A stretch of 64,000 nucleotides of DNA, taken from contig JADJVN010000028.1 of NCBI GenBank assembly GCA_016710585.1, positions 1 to 64,000 on the forward strand. The letters run 5' to 3'. Source of the DNA: Saprospiraceae bacterium (GTDB lineage Bacteria > Bacteroidota > Bacteroidia > Chitinophagales > Saprospiraceae). A program made the translations under genes and the position numbers. Positions 49,958 through 57,224 of the stretch are shown piece by piece; position 1 is the first letter of the stretch; every line of letters begins with the position of its first letter. A model generated the notes under the pieces. That model had not been told where the DNA came from. It saw only the letters and a program-made list of their open reading frames with translations, and made no database searches.

Positions 49958-51091
49958 CTATATTTTTCCACTCACAAAATCAAAAAAATTATCAGGACTA
50001 ATAATTGAAGCAGTTGCTTCTGGATATGCTTGAATAAAGGACTTAGGAATTTTGACTTTTTTATTGGAGCTCCATTTGAATTCGAAAGCATGTAAGACTC
50101 CATTGCGTTCTTCAACATAATCTATTTCCTGTTGAGCACTAGTCCTCCAAAAATAGGGATTGACCCATTGTTCTTGATAATGCATTGTCTTCATTCTTTC
50201 TGAGATCAAAAAATTTTCCCATAGTGCGCCAACATCTTGACGCAATGAAATTTCATTAAAGTTGGCAATGATTGCATTACGAATGCCATTGTCATAAAAA
50301 TAAATCTTGCGCGTCGAGCTAATTTCATTTCTGAGATTGCGAGCCAATGGCTGTAATCTAAATATTAAGAATACTTTTTCCAATAAACGAATATACTCTT
50401 GAACAGTGTTTTTGTCTATTTGAAGTAAATTAGAGAGTTCATTATATGAAACTTCTTGACCTAATTGCAACGCTAATGCGCGAAGCAATTTATCCAATAT
50501 CTCAGGTTTTCTAATTCCAGATATTGACAATATATCTTGGTATAAATAACTTCCCATAAGCTGTTGAAGAATTAACCTTTCTTCTCCTTGATGGGTAATC
50601 ACTTCGGGATACATTCCATGTATGAGCCTTTGTTCCAATTGTTGTAAGCTTTCCAGATATCCTCTATATTGGACAAATTCAACCCAAGAAATAGGATAAA
50701 GCACATATTCCCATTTGCGTCCTGTCAGAGGTTCGTTTATTAAGCCTGATACCTCTAATGCAGATGATCCACTAACCAAAATTTGAATATCTTTCATTTG
50801 ATCAGTAATAAGTTTGAGTGTTAATCCGATGTTTTGGATTCTCTGTGCTTCGTCAACAAATATGACTTTATAATTGCCTAGGAGTTGCTTAAGTCCTTGT
50901 GTATTCGCTGTACTCAATTGCTGTTGTACAATAGGGTCATCGCCATTAAAAAATAAATATTCAAGCTTATTTTCTTTACACAATTGATTGAGTAAAGTCG
51001 TTTTTCCAACTTGTCTCGGACCAATTAGAATAATCGCTTTTCCCTTGAATAATCGCTTTTGAATGAGTTCTAAAATTGAACGCTGTATCAT
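49958..51091 (-). CDS. AAA_14/DUF4143 ATPase (intact)
   Basis: 377 residues from ATG 51091. The AAA_14 P-loop is LIGPRQVGKTTLLNQL (about 18-33), Walker B is VIFVDEAQRI, and sensor region LVSGSSALEVSG. A wHTH-like segment follows (LGQEVSYNELSNLLQIDKNTVQEYIRLLEKV). The DUF4143 C-terminus has an EIDYVEE and AFEFKW pair, the D and E-x-K of a PD-(D/E)XK nuclease-like core. Function is unknown for the family; an ATP-dependent DNA-binding or regulatory role is inferred. A tandem pair of palindromes lies 15 bp upstream (51106-51165). A C-terminal remnant of a second member lies at 52212. Confidence 0.88.
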   Translation of the reverse strand: MIQRSILELIQKRLFKGKAIILIGPRQVGKTTLLNQLCKENKLEYLFFNGDDPIVQQQLSTANTQGLKQLLGNYKVIFVDEAQRIQNIGLTLKLITDQMKDIQILVSGSSALEVSGLINEPLTGRKWEYVLYPISWVEFVQYRGYLESLQQLEQRLIHGMYPEVITHQGEERLILQQLMGSYLYQDILSISGIRKPEILDKLLRALALQLGQEVSYNELSNLLQIDKNTVQEYIRLLEKVFLIFRLQPLARNLRNEISSTRKIYFYDNGIRNAIIANFNEISLRQDVGALWENFLISERMKTMHYQEQWVNPYFWRTSAQQEIDYVEERNGVLHAFEFKWSSNKKVKIPKSFIQAYPEATASIISPDNFFDFVSGKI

Positions 51092-51105
51092 AAAAATTTG
51101 AATTA

Positions 51106-51165
51106 TTCACCAAATATACATCTTTTTGGTGAATATGATCACCAAATAAGTGCTTTTTTGGTGAA
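51106..51165. promoter_or_regulatory. Four-half-site operator-like element of the DUF4143 gene
   Basis: Half-sites TCACCA at 51107 and 51139 and TGGTGA at 51127 and 51159 (core coordinates; arms extend by A/T). Each inverted pair is 20 bp start-to-start and the pair repeats with a period of 32 bp. The nearest half-site is 15 bp from the ATG at 51091, on the leader side. It is likely an operator or processing site for the ATPase itself; inference. Confidence 0.65.
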
Positions 51166-51263
51166 TACACATAATATATTGAAATTTAATCCAAAATCTT
51201 GTTTCAATTATCTCAGCAAATTGGAATTTGAATTTAAGGCATTTATGTTTCTCATGCTGGCTC

Positions 51264-51605
51264 TCAAAAACCTTGATAACTATGAATAGTATCGATTACT
51301 CTTGATCCCGCGCTAGTAAAAATGAAGACCTCGCAAAACACTAAATCTTCTCCCGTCCTTAACTTAAGCCTACCATAAACACATGCCTCTTTACCATGAG
51401 TAATCACTGAATCAATTTCCATTGTTTTAGCATTCCAAAATTTATTGTTCTTTACATCTTCAAACATTTTCTCACGATCAGTATTTCGAAGCATTTTTAA
51501 GTTTAAAGTTAGCCATTCCATATTCTTAGAATAAAAGGCATGAAATAAATCAATTAAGAATTTTTTCTTCGGCGCATTATTGCAATGGTTTGGAAACTGA
51601 AACAT
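51264..51605 (-). CDS. SnoaL/NTF2-like small protein
   Basis: 113 residues from ATG 51605, no signal peptide. The pattern FLIDLFHAFYSKNMEWL, then ITHGKEACVYGRLKLRTGEDLVFCEVFIFTS and a terminal VIDTIHSYQGF fits the cone-shaped SnoaL-like/NTF2 fold, which serves many enzymatic or binding roles. Substrate unknown. It lies alone between two spacers and may be a carrier-gene in an accessory region. Confidence 0.72.
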   Translation of the reverse strand: MFQFPNHCNNAPKKKFLIDLFHAFYSKNMEWLTLNLKMLRNTDREKMFEDVKNNKFWNAKTMEIDSVITHGKEACVYGRLKLRTGEDLVFCEVFIFTSAGSRVIDTIHSYQGF

Positions 51606-51856
51606 AAGTACGATAAATCAAATTACAATGCGAATATATTAAATTCCAAATAATCCCACGTAAAGAAGATTCCGCAATTTCACCTAAGACAGATGATGTG
51701 GCTTTATCAGAATTATTAGCTCTGGAACTATTTTCTAAGGTTGGTTCAGCATACATACAAATAGTCAATGAGCTTAAGATAATATATGAAAAATAATAAA
51801 CACATTAAGTGCAATTAATTCTAGAAACAATTAAAAACTTTCATAATAACTTGAAA

Positions 51857-52027
51857 ATGGAAGACAATTTGGAAAATGAAAATACCTTAAATACTAATAT
51901 ACCTCCTTTGGAGTTGATACCACTTGAAACTGAATCACCTGAAACTAATTCTCTAAACCCTAATCAAGAAATAGAAGTTATGGAAGTACATCATCATCAT
52001 GGTCATCATGAAAGCCAAAAGAAATAA
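51857..52027 (+). CDS. Truncated His-rich small protein
   Basis: 56 residues from ATG 51857 (a GTG at 51809 would lengthen it). Composed of Glu/Asn/Pro-rich sequence ending EVMEVHHHHGHHESQKK. In Bacteroidota this His-rich segment is usually the N-terminus of a longer membrane protein that continues with hydrophobic residues, which are missing here: the frame stops at once. Probably a broken remnant, but it could be a small metal-binding peptide. Confidence 0.4.
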   Translation: MEDNLENENTLNTNIPPLELIPLETESPETNSLNPNQEIEVMEVHHHHGHHESQKK

Positions 52028-52129
52028 AGATTTTATAGGCTGCTTTGCAAAGAATCTTATGACCATTTTGCGTCTATTTTTTTGAAATTTATAGAAAAAT
52101 TGAAGCAATTCCAACAATTTCTATCGACT

Positions 52130-52190
52130 AAATGACGCAATTCTATTGAATTCCGTCATTTAACTGACGGAATTCAATTAAATACCGTCA
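52130..52190. promoter_or_regulatory. Four-half-site element before the DUF4143 remnant
   Basis: Half-sites TGACGC at 52133, CCGTCA at 52153, TGACGG at 52165 and CCGTCA at 52185: inverted pairs 20 bp start-to-start with a 32-bp period, the same geometry as the element at 51106-51165. The inner part forms a perfect 13-bp inverted repeat at 52146-52177. It ends 21 bp before the remnant ORF. Confidence 0.65.
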
Positions 52191-52211
52191 TTTTTAGCGT
52201 TGAAATTATAA

Positions 52212-52391
52212 ATGTTGACATATACCAAACAAGAAATTGATAGAATAGAAATAGCAAAGCAAGAAATTCAAGCTTATGAATATAAGTGGGCACCACATAA
52301 ATTCAAAATACCAACAGAATTTGCTGCTGCATATCCAGACAGTAAATATAATGTAATAGATCAAGAGAATTATTTGGATTATATACTTTAA
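52212..52391 (+). pseudogene. C-terminal remnant of a DUF4143 ATPase
   Basis: A 59-codon ORF (ATG 52212, TAA 52389-52391). Its translation aligns with the end of the intact DUF4143 ATPase at 49958: KQEIDRIE vs QQEIDYVEE, AYEYKWAPHKFKIP vs AFEFKWSSNKKVKIP, AAAYPDSKYNVIDQENYLDY vs QAYPEATASIISPDNFFDF. The P-loop, HTH and most of the gene are missing; the D and E-x-K nuclease-like residues remain. It sits directly behind an element with the same geometry as the one before the intact gene, so an internal deletion that joined the 5' region to the 3' end is a reasonable origin. It could still make a small peptide. Confidence 0.7.
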
Positions 52392-52624
52392 AAATTACTC
52401 TTGAAAATTACCATGCCACCAAGAATTGGTTAATAAATTCGACATTATTCAATCAACTGTAATTTGTCAAAGACATGGTATGGATTTGCCAAGAGATTAA
52501 AGTTGAATTTATTTGGTTTAGTCATCCCAGTTGATGACTCATCATGACTTTGTGAACTAAGAGCTTAAACAGCTAGCTATAGAACCCTAAAATTCAAAAT
52601 TAACGAAATTTAATGTCCCAAAAC
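52392..52624. other. Spacer between the DUF4143 remnant and the respiratory promoter
   Basis: No ORF supported. A short inverted repeat GTCATC...GATGAC occurs near 52530-52550. Otherwise nothing distinct. Confidence 0.5.
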
Positions 52625-52638
52625 ATGATAAATATCAT
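52625..52638. promoter_or_regulatory. FNR-type operator ATGATAAATATCAT (respiratory cluster)
   Basis: TGAT-N4-ATCA, the FNR/CRP-family spacing, 107 bp upstream of the ATG at 52746. Its centre (52631.5) lies 51.5 bp before the -7 box at 52683, so about -62 relative to the expected start, the class I activator position. The same 14-bp word recurs at 59973. Confidence 0.75.
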
Positions 52639-52682
52639 ACTTCTGACTAAGCATACTCATAAGCCTCTTCTATCTCGTATAA

Positions 52683-52690
52683 TACCTTTG
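52683..52690 (+). promoter_or_regulatory. Putative -7 box (TACCTTTG) of the respiratory cluster
   Basis: Matches TAnnTTTG, 55 bp upstream of the ATG. No TTG at the -33 position, consistent with activator dependence. Confidence 0.6.
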
Positions 52691-52745
52691 ACTTTGAAAT
52701 CAATAAAGGATTTCTATCTATTATTTAAATTTTAAAATAAGTTTT

Positions 52746-54128
52746 ATGAAAATGATTAAATCAAAGTATTTCTGGGTGATGGGAACCATTATTTTAGCTA
52801 TAGGCTATATTGCTAGTTGTACCAAAGAAAACCAAATATTAGATGTTGCTACAACTAATGAAGAAACAGATCTTATTTGTGCTAAGACTAGTACTGCTCC
52901 AACTATTGACGGTACTATTGAAGATATATGGAATAGTGCTACAAAACTCAAAATAGTTCCTGAAGTGCCAGATGCTGGAAATGGAATGTTCTCTGGCTAT
53001 ATTGGAGCTAAATACCCTGCAACATTAAGATCTATGTATGATGATCAGAATGTTTACTTTCTAGTAGAATATGCAGATGCTACACATAGTGTAAATGTAG
53101 CACCATGGTATTTTAATCCAGCCTTGAATGTTACTGGAAAAACGGGTTGGCAAAGAGAACCATCCAATGTTTCATTTGACGCTAATGGATCTTTAGTGAG
53201 AGAGTGTTATGGAGAAGATAAACTTGCATTATTGTGGAATGTTGATCATTCAACTCCAAAATTCGCAACTCAAAGTTGTTATGCTAGTTGCCATATTTTT
53301 ACTCCATTCTTAAATTATTCTGCAGTCTTGAACCCAATGCCTACTGCAACTGCTCCTGTGATGAATTCCAATAGAGAAAATGGAAATCACTACACCAATG
53401 GCGCAAATGAAAAAATCGATATGTGGTGGGGTCGTTTAGGTTATATCAGCAAGGATCCAAGTCTATACTTCATGGATGATCAATACCAAGATTATGCAGG
53501 AGGACAAGCTATCACCAATTTAACTGGTGGAAATGCAAATGGTAGACACGTAGACGGGATTGTTCCAGATGGTACAAAATCTACAACGTGGCCTTACCGT
53601 CCAAACTATACATCATCTCCAGCACAGGGTGAAGTAAATAATTCTCAAAACTTAAAATTAGATGGCACTGGAGCAAGTGTAGCAGTTCCAATCTGGGTGA
53701 TACCAAATGTAGCGGCTGCAAAATTTGTCCTAGCAAGTGATACTACAAGTGGTAATGCGAAGAAAGTAGTCGCTGTAAGTACTAATGGTACATTAACCCT
53801 TAATGATGGCAGTACAATAGATCCAAATATTGGAACAGACTATCAAAGAACTGGCGACGTTGCTTTTGGTCCAACAGCTGCAAAATCAATCCCAGGTTAC
53901 TTAGCGATTCCATTAATTGGAACTCGTGCAGAAATTCCTTGCGCTGCTGTATATACAGGTTCATCTTGGATAGTTGAATTCAAAAGAGCTTTAAAGACAG
54001 CGGATACTAATAGACAAGATGTTGACTTCTCAAGTTTGGAAGATCAAATATTCGGTGTTGGAATTTTCAACAAATCAAATTATCAACATGGTATCAAACC
54101 AAATTTGGTTTTGAAATTTAAAAAATAA
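52746..54128 (+). CDS. Ethylbenzene-dehydrogenase-gamma-related heme-binding lipoprotein
   Basis: 460 residues; lipoprotein signal (GYIASC, Cys near 25). The domain (residues about 45-450) matches the EB_dh/cytochrome b560-type fold: APTIDGTIEDIWNSATKL at the start, then YDDQNVYFLVEYAD and KLALLWNVDHS, and near the end WIVEFKRAL. A CYASCH site near 182-187 has three residues between the cysteines, a CxxxCH spacing. In DMSO-reductase-type complexes the gamma subunit binds one heme b by Met and Lys and passes electrons to a c-type cytochrome; that role fits the next genes. No catalytic molybdenum subunit follows. Confidence 0.82.
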   Translation: MKMIKSKYFWVMGTIILAIGYIASCTKENQILDVATTNEETDLICAKTSTAPTIDGTIEDIWNSATKLKIVPEVPDAGNGMFSGYIGAKYPATLRSMYDDQNVYFLVEYADATHSVNVAPWYFNPALNVTGKTGWQREPSNVSFDANGSLVRECYGEDKLALLWNVDHSTPKFATQSCYASCHIFTPFLNYSAVLNPMPTATAPVMNSNRENGNHYTNGANEKIDMWWGRLGYISKDPSLYFMDDQYQDYAGGQAITNLTGGNANGRHVDGIVPDGTKSTTWPYRPNYTSSPAQGEVNNSQNLKLDGTGASVAVPIWVIPNVAAAKFVLASDTTSGNAKKVVAVSTNGTLTLNDGSTIDPNIGTDYQRTGDVAFGPTAAKSIPGYLAIPLIGTRAEIPCAAVYTGSSWIVEFKRALKTADTNRQDVDFSSLEDQIFGVGIFNKSNYQHGIKPNLVLKFKK

Positions 54129-54162
54129 AATTTAACAACTTATATTTCACATAAAATCCAAT

Positions 54163-54558
54163 ATGATGCTCAAATCAAAATCAAGAATGGCATTTCTAAT
54201 AATATGTGGATCTATCTTTTTATTAGTTAGTTGTTATAAAGATAAAACTGTTATAGAGGAAGCAGCTGAAGTCACACGTACAGTTAGCTTTTCAAAAGAT
54301 ATTGTCCCAATTTTTAATAAAAGTTGCAATACTAGCGGCTGCCACTCAGCAGGAGGACTAAAGCCTGATCTCTCTGCAAGCAATGCCTATAACGTACTTA
54401 CGAGTGGCAGCTACTATAGTAAAAGCAAACCTTCAAGTAGTTTTCTTTATCAAAAAATGTTAGGAAATAAAGGAGCTGTAATGCCAATAAGTGGTTCGAA
54501 TAGTGAATACAATGCGCTCATTCTTGCTTGGATAAAACAAGGTGCAAATAACAATTAA
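54163..54558 (+). CDS. Lipoprotein with a cytochrome-c-like CxxxxCH site
   Basis: 131 residues; lipoprotein signal (FLLVSC, Cys near 24). The rest is a small cytochrome-like domain with FSKDIVPIFNKSCNTSGCHSAGG, followed by a possible Met ligand region (GAVMPISG). The heme site has four residues between the cysteines rather than two, a variant known in some c-type cytochromes; heme attachment is plausible but unproven. It starts 34 bp after the heme-binding lipoprotein gene. Confidence 0.75.
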   Translation: MMLKSKSRMAFLIICGSIFLLVSCYKDKTVIEEAAEVTRTVSFSKDIVPIFNKSCNTSGCHSAGGLKPDLSASNAYNVLTSGSYYSKSKPSSSFLYQKMLGNKGAVMPISGSNSEYNALILAWIKQGANNN

Positions 54559-54568
54559 AAAAAGTAGT

Positions 54569-55474
54569 ATGAAAAATAAAATAAAAAATATTTCCGTCTA
54601 TCTATCATGCCTAATTTTGCTAGTGTTCATTTCTACTCGATTGAATGCACAAGATCCAGCAGAATTATCCACCGAGTCTACGGAAACCAAAATAAAACCA
54701 GTAAAAAATACTTTTGAAAGTGCAGTACTTTTAGATAATCAAACTGTCATCGTTCCAATAAAAGGTACCTTTGAAATGGATATTCAACATCGATTTGGCA
54801 CAATCAATAATGGTGCTAAAGATTTATTTGGACTTTTTGCGCCATCAAATATTAGAATAGCGCTAAGTTATGTGCCGATTAAAAATCTCTTGGTCGGAGC
54901 TGGAATCACAAAGGACAGAATGCAAACTGATATTCATTTAAAATATGCATTGATTAAGCAAACTCCCACAAAATTTCCTGTCAGCATAAGCTATTTTGGA
55001 AATATGGTTATCGATGGTAGAGATGGTAGTTATTTTAGATATAATGTACATCGCTTTTCATATTTTAATCAATTAATTATTGCAAGAAAAATAACTGAAA
55101 AATTGTCAATACAAGTTGCTCCAAGTTTATCATGGTTTAACAATATTGAGGGTTATGTCAATAGTAATGGTGACATTAAAAATAAAATGAAAAATGAGCA
55201 TATCGCAATTTCTACAATGATTAGGTATAAATTATCAGAGAGTACTGCATTAAATTTTGGTTATGATCAAGCTTTAACTGCTCATCCAACTAATAACCCA
55301 CATCCAAACCTTTGTTTTGGATTTGAAAAAACAACTAGCGCACATAATTTTCAAATATTCGCTGGAAATTATTATGGAATCGTTCCTCAAAGTAATAATT
55401 TATTCAATCAAAACGATTACATGAAAAGCCAATATGTATTAGGCTTTAACATAAGTAGATTGTGGAATTACTAA
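54569..55474 (+). CDS. DUF5777 family outer-membrane beta-barrel protein
   Basis: 301 residues from ATG 54569; a GTG at 54542 overlapping the previous gene is rejected because the signal peptide starts at the ATG (ending TRLNAQ). The family motifs are GTFEMDIQHRFGTINNGAKDLFGLF, IALSYVPIKNLLVGAGITK and GMGDIHLKYAL-like DIHLKYALI. DUF5777 proteins are usually encoded beside c-type cytochromes in Bacteroidota; a porin or electron-carrier passage is possible, but function is unknown. It follows the lipoprotein gene by 10 bp. Confidence 0.85.
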   Translation: MKNKIKNISVYLSCLILLVFISTRLNAQDPAELSTESTETKIKPVKNTFESAVLLDNQTVIVPIKGTFEMDIQHRFGTINNGAKDLFGLFAPSNIRIALSYVPIKNLLVGAGITKDRMQTDIHLKYALIKQTPTKFPVSISYFGNMVIDGRDGSYFRYNVHRFSYFNQLIIARKITEKLSIQVAPSLSWFNNIEGYVNSNGDIKNKMKNEHIAISTMIRYKLSESTALNFGYDQALTAHPTNNPHPNLCFGFEKTTSAHNFQIFAGNYYGIVPQSNNLFNQNDYMKSQYVLGFNISRLWNY

Positions 55475-55505
55475 AAAAAATAGGATCAAAATAAAACTAA
55501 AAAAA

Positions 55506-55916
55506 ATGAAAAAAACTGTATTTCTTTTTATCGTGGCATCAATCATCCTTACTGCTAGTTTTACAATGAAAACAGAAGGAGATCCTCAAAAACCTTGGGT
55601 AGTATCTGATGCAGCAAAAAACAAGAAAAATCCAATTAGCTCCAATGCTACTTCAATAGCTGCAGGTAAAACGCTTTGGAATACCCATTGCAAATCTTGT
55701 CATGGCAGCAAAGGATTGGGCGACGAATCCAAATCTGCACAGCTAAAGACTGAACCTGGGGATTTTTCTAAAGCGATTGTTCAAGATCAAACAGATGGTG
55801 CGTTGTTTTTCAAAATCAGTGAAGGAAGAAAAGATATGCCTTCATTTAAAAAGAAGCTACCAGATGAAGAAGACAGATGGCAGTTGGTAAATTTCATGAG
55901 GACAATGAAAAAATAA
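55506..55916 (+). CDS. Monoheme cytochrome c
   Basis: 136 residues with a signal peptide (MKKTVFLFIVASIILTASF). One heme site, CKSCH in NTHCKSCHGSKGLGDE (about residue 58), and a distal Met in DMPSFKKKLPDEE. This is a periplasmic class I-type cytochrome, a likely electron donor or acceptor for the complex encoded by this cluster. The spacing to the DUF5777 gene is 31 bp. A long hairpin follows before the Tat-targeted genes. Confidence 0.93.
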   Translation: MKKTVFLFIVASIILTASFTMKTEGDPQKPWVVSDAAKNKKNPISSNATSIAAGKTLWNTHCKSCHGSKGLGDESKSAQLKTEPGDFSKAIVQDQTDGALFFKISEGRKDMPSFKKKLPDEEDRWQLVNFMRTMKK

Positions 55917-55974
55917 TTGTACAAACTTAAGTTTAAGGCAATTATTTTAATTTGAAATATTCAAATCTTTTTAT

Positions 55975-56004
55975 CATGCAATTACATACTCATGTAGTTG
56001 CATG
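55975..56004. repeat. Long hairpin between cytochrome c and the Tat genes
   Basis: 13-bp stem CATGCAATTACAT / ATGTAGTTGCATG (one G-T wobble) with an ACTC loop, 40 bp before the ATG at 56045. No T-tract follows, so it may be a processing or stability element that separates expression of the cytochromes from the membrane subunits rather than a terminator. Confidence 0.6.
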
Positions 56005-56044
56005 ATAACCTCATGAAAGAATTATCAAAACAAAAAAAATAATC

Positions 56045-56275
56045 ATGAAATTAAATCAAAAATTAAGTTCCAGAAAAAATTTCCTAAAACTTGGTGCTGC
56101 TTTAGTTGCAAGTGCTTCACTTGTTAAAATTTTTAGCTTTTACAGAAGTAAGAAAAATGAAACTATTAAAATGCTTACTCAAGATGGGAAGTTAGTGGAA
56201 ATTAAAAAAGACTTAATTGCCAGTAATGGAAAAAAAATAAGCAATGAAGAACTACAACAATTTATCATCAAATAA
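56045..56275 (+). CDS. Small Tat-like-signal protein related to the Fe-S subunit N-terminus
   Basis: 76 residues. It opens with SSRKNFLKLGAALVASASL, a twin-arginine-type signal with RK in place of RR. The rest (IKMLTQDGKLVEIKKDLI ... KKISNEEL) is clearly similar to residues 35-75 of the Fe-S protein encoded next (VKLLSVTGEVIEIDKAYLK ... PPISNEEE). It has no cysteine cluster. It lies 10 bp before the Fe-S gene. A chaperone-like or assembly role, or a duplicated N-terminal module, is inferred. Confidence 0.72.
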   Translation: MKLNQKLSSRKNFLKLGAALVASASLVKIFSFYRSKKNETIKMLTQDGKLVEIKKDLIASNGKKISNEELQQFIIK

Positions 56276-56285
56276 ATAAACATAT

Positions 56286-57206
56286 ATGAGTGATAATTCA
56301 AGGAGGGATTTTTTATTCAAAGGCCTGTTAGCTTCTGCATCCCTTGTTGGCTGCGCTGAGAAAAAAAATCCATTTGATTCAGAGGAAAATTTTCAATTGA
56401 CTGGTGAAAAAGTAAAACTACTTTCTGTAACAGGTGAAGTTATCGAAATAGACAAAGCGTATTTAAAGCCTGTTCCCGACATGCCGCCAATTTCCAATGA
56501 AGAAGAGCGAAGAGGAATTCCTGGCAAAAAGTTTGTAATGGTAATTGACTTAGCTCGATGCAAAAATTTGAAAAAGTGCCAATCAGCTTGCAATCATATG
56601 CATCAATTACATCCAGGACAGAGTTGGATCAAAGTCTTGAGTATGGAGGATTCCGACCATACTGCCCCATACTGGCAACCAACTACATGTATGCACTGTG
56701 ACGAACCACCATGTGTTAAGGTATGTCCTGTTGATGCAACATTTAAAAGGCAAGATGGTATCGTATTGATAGATAGTGATAGATGTATAGGCTGCCGATT
56801 TTGCATGGCTGCATGTCCCTATTCAACTCGCGTATTTAATTGGGAGGAACCAATCCTAACTGAAGAAGTTGCTCAGAAACATTATAGCTGTGAAAGCAGT
56901 ATGCCGCAGAAAAAAGGAACTGTAGGCAAATGTGATTTTTGTCCCGATATGACCAGACAAGGTGAACTACCACATTGTGTGTCATCATGTCCTAATGGTG
57001 TATTTCTATTCGGCGATATGAACGAAGATTCAGTTACAAATGGCGCTGAAACTTTTAGATTTTCTGAATTAATAAAAGATAAAGCTGGATATCGATTAAT
57101 GGAAGATTTGGGTACAAAACCAAGTGTATATTATTTACCTCCTGTGAATAGAAATTTCCCATTTGAGGAAGGCTTAGAAAATGCTAGACCAGAAACAACA
57201 GAGTGA
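56286..57206 (+). CDS. Tat-exported 4Fe-4S electron-transfer subunit (DmsB/PsrB/HybA-like)
   Basis: 306 residues. N-terminal Tat signal SRRDFLFKGLLASASLVGC, which also offers a lipobox. Four cysteine clusters typical of the DMSO-reductase-family beta subunit: CKNLKKCQSACNH, CMHCDEPPCVKVCP, CIGCRFCMAACPY and CDFCPDMTRQGELPHCVSSCPNG. It conducts electrons between a molybdenum subunit and the NrfD quinol subunit encoded next. The catalytic subunit is not in the window, so this pair must work with one encoded elsewhere or carry out a different electron transfer to the cytochromes upstream. Confidence 0.93.
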   Translation: MSDNSRRDFLFKGLLASASLVGCAEKKNPFDSEENFQLTGEKVKLLSVTGEVIEIDKAYLKPVPDMPPISNEEERRGIPGKKFVMVIDLARCKNLKKCQSACNHMHQLHPGQSWIKVLSMEDSDHTAPYWQPTTCMHCDEPPCVKVCPVDATFKRQDGIVLIDSDRCIGCRFCMAACPYSTRVFNWEEPILTEEVAQKHYSCESSMPQKKGTVGKCDFCPDMTRQGELPHCVSSCPNGVFLFGDMNEDSVTNGAETFRFSELIKDKAGYRLMEDLGTKPSVYYLPPVNRNFPFEEGLENARPETTE

Positions 57207-57224
57207 AAAATTCAAAAATAAATC

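Noticed and set aside
49827..50033. 68-codon plus-strand ORF after the DUF6624-like gene
   Set aside because: It overlaps the 3' end of the DUF4143 gene on the other strand, has no signal or family, and no separate promoter; probably chance.
51577..51790. Minus-strand ORF with a hydrophobic start upstream of the NTF2-like gene
   Set aside because: Has no ATG in frame (a signal-like start needs a one-base shift) and it overlaps the start of the NTF2-like gene; too weak.
51106..52190. CRISPR-like array
   Set aside because: Units of 32 bp are present only twice at each place, are palindromic pairs, and have no spacers of uniform length or cas genes.
56045..56060. Second FNR-type operator in the cytochrome-Tat gap
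   Set aside because: The gap holds a long hairpin but no TGAT-N4-ATCA word.
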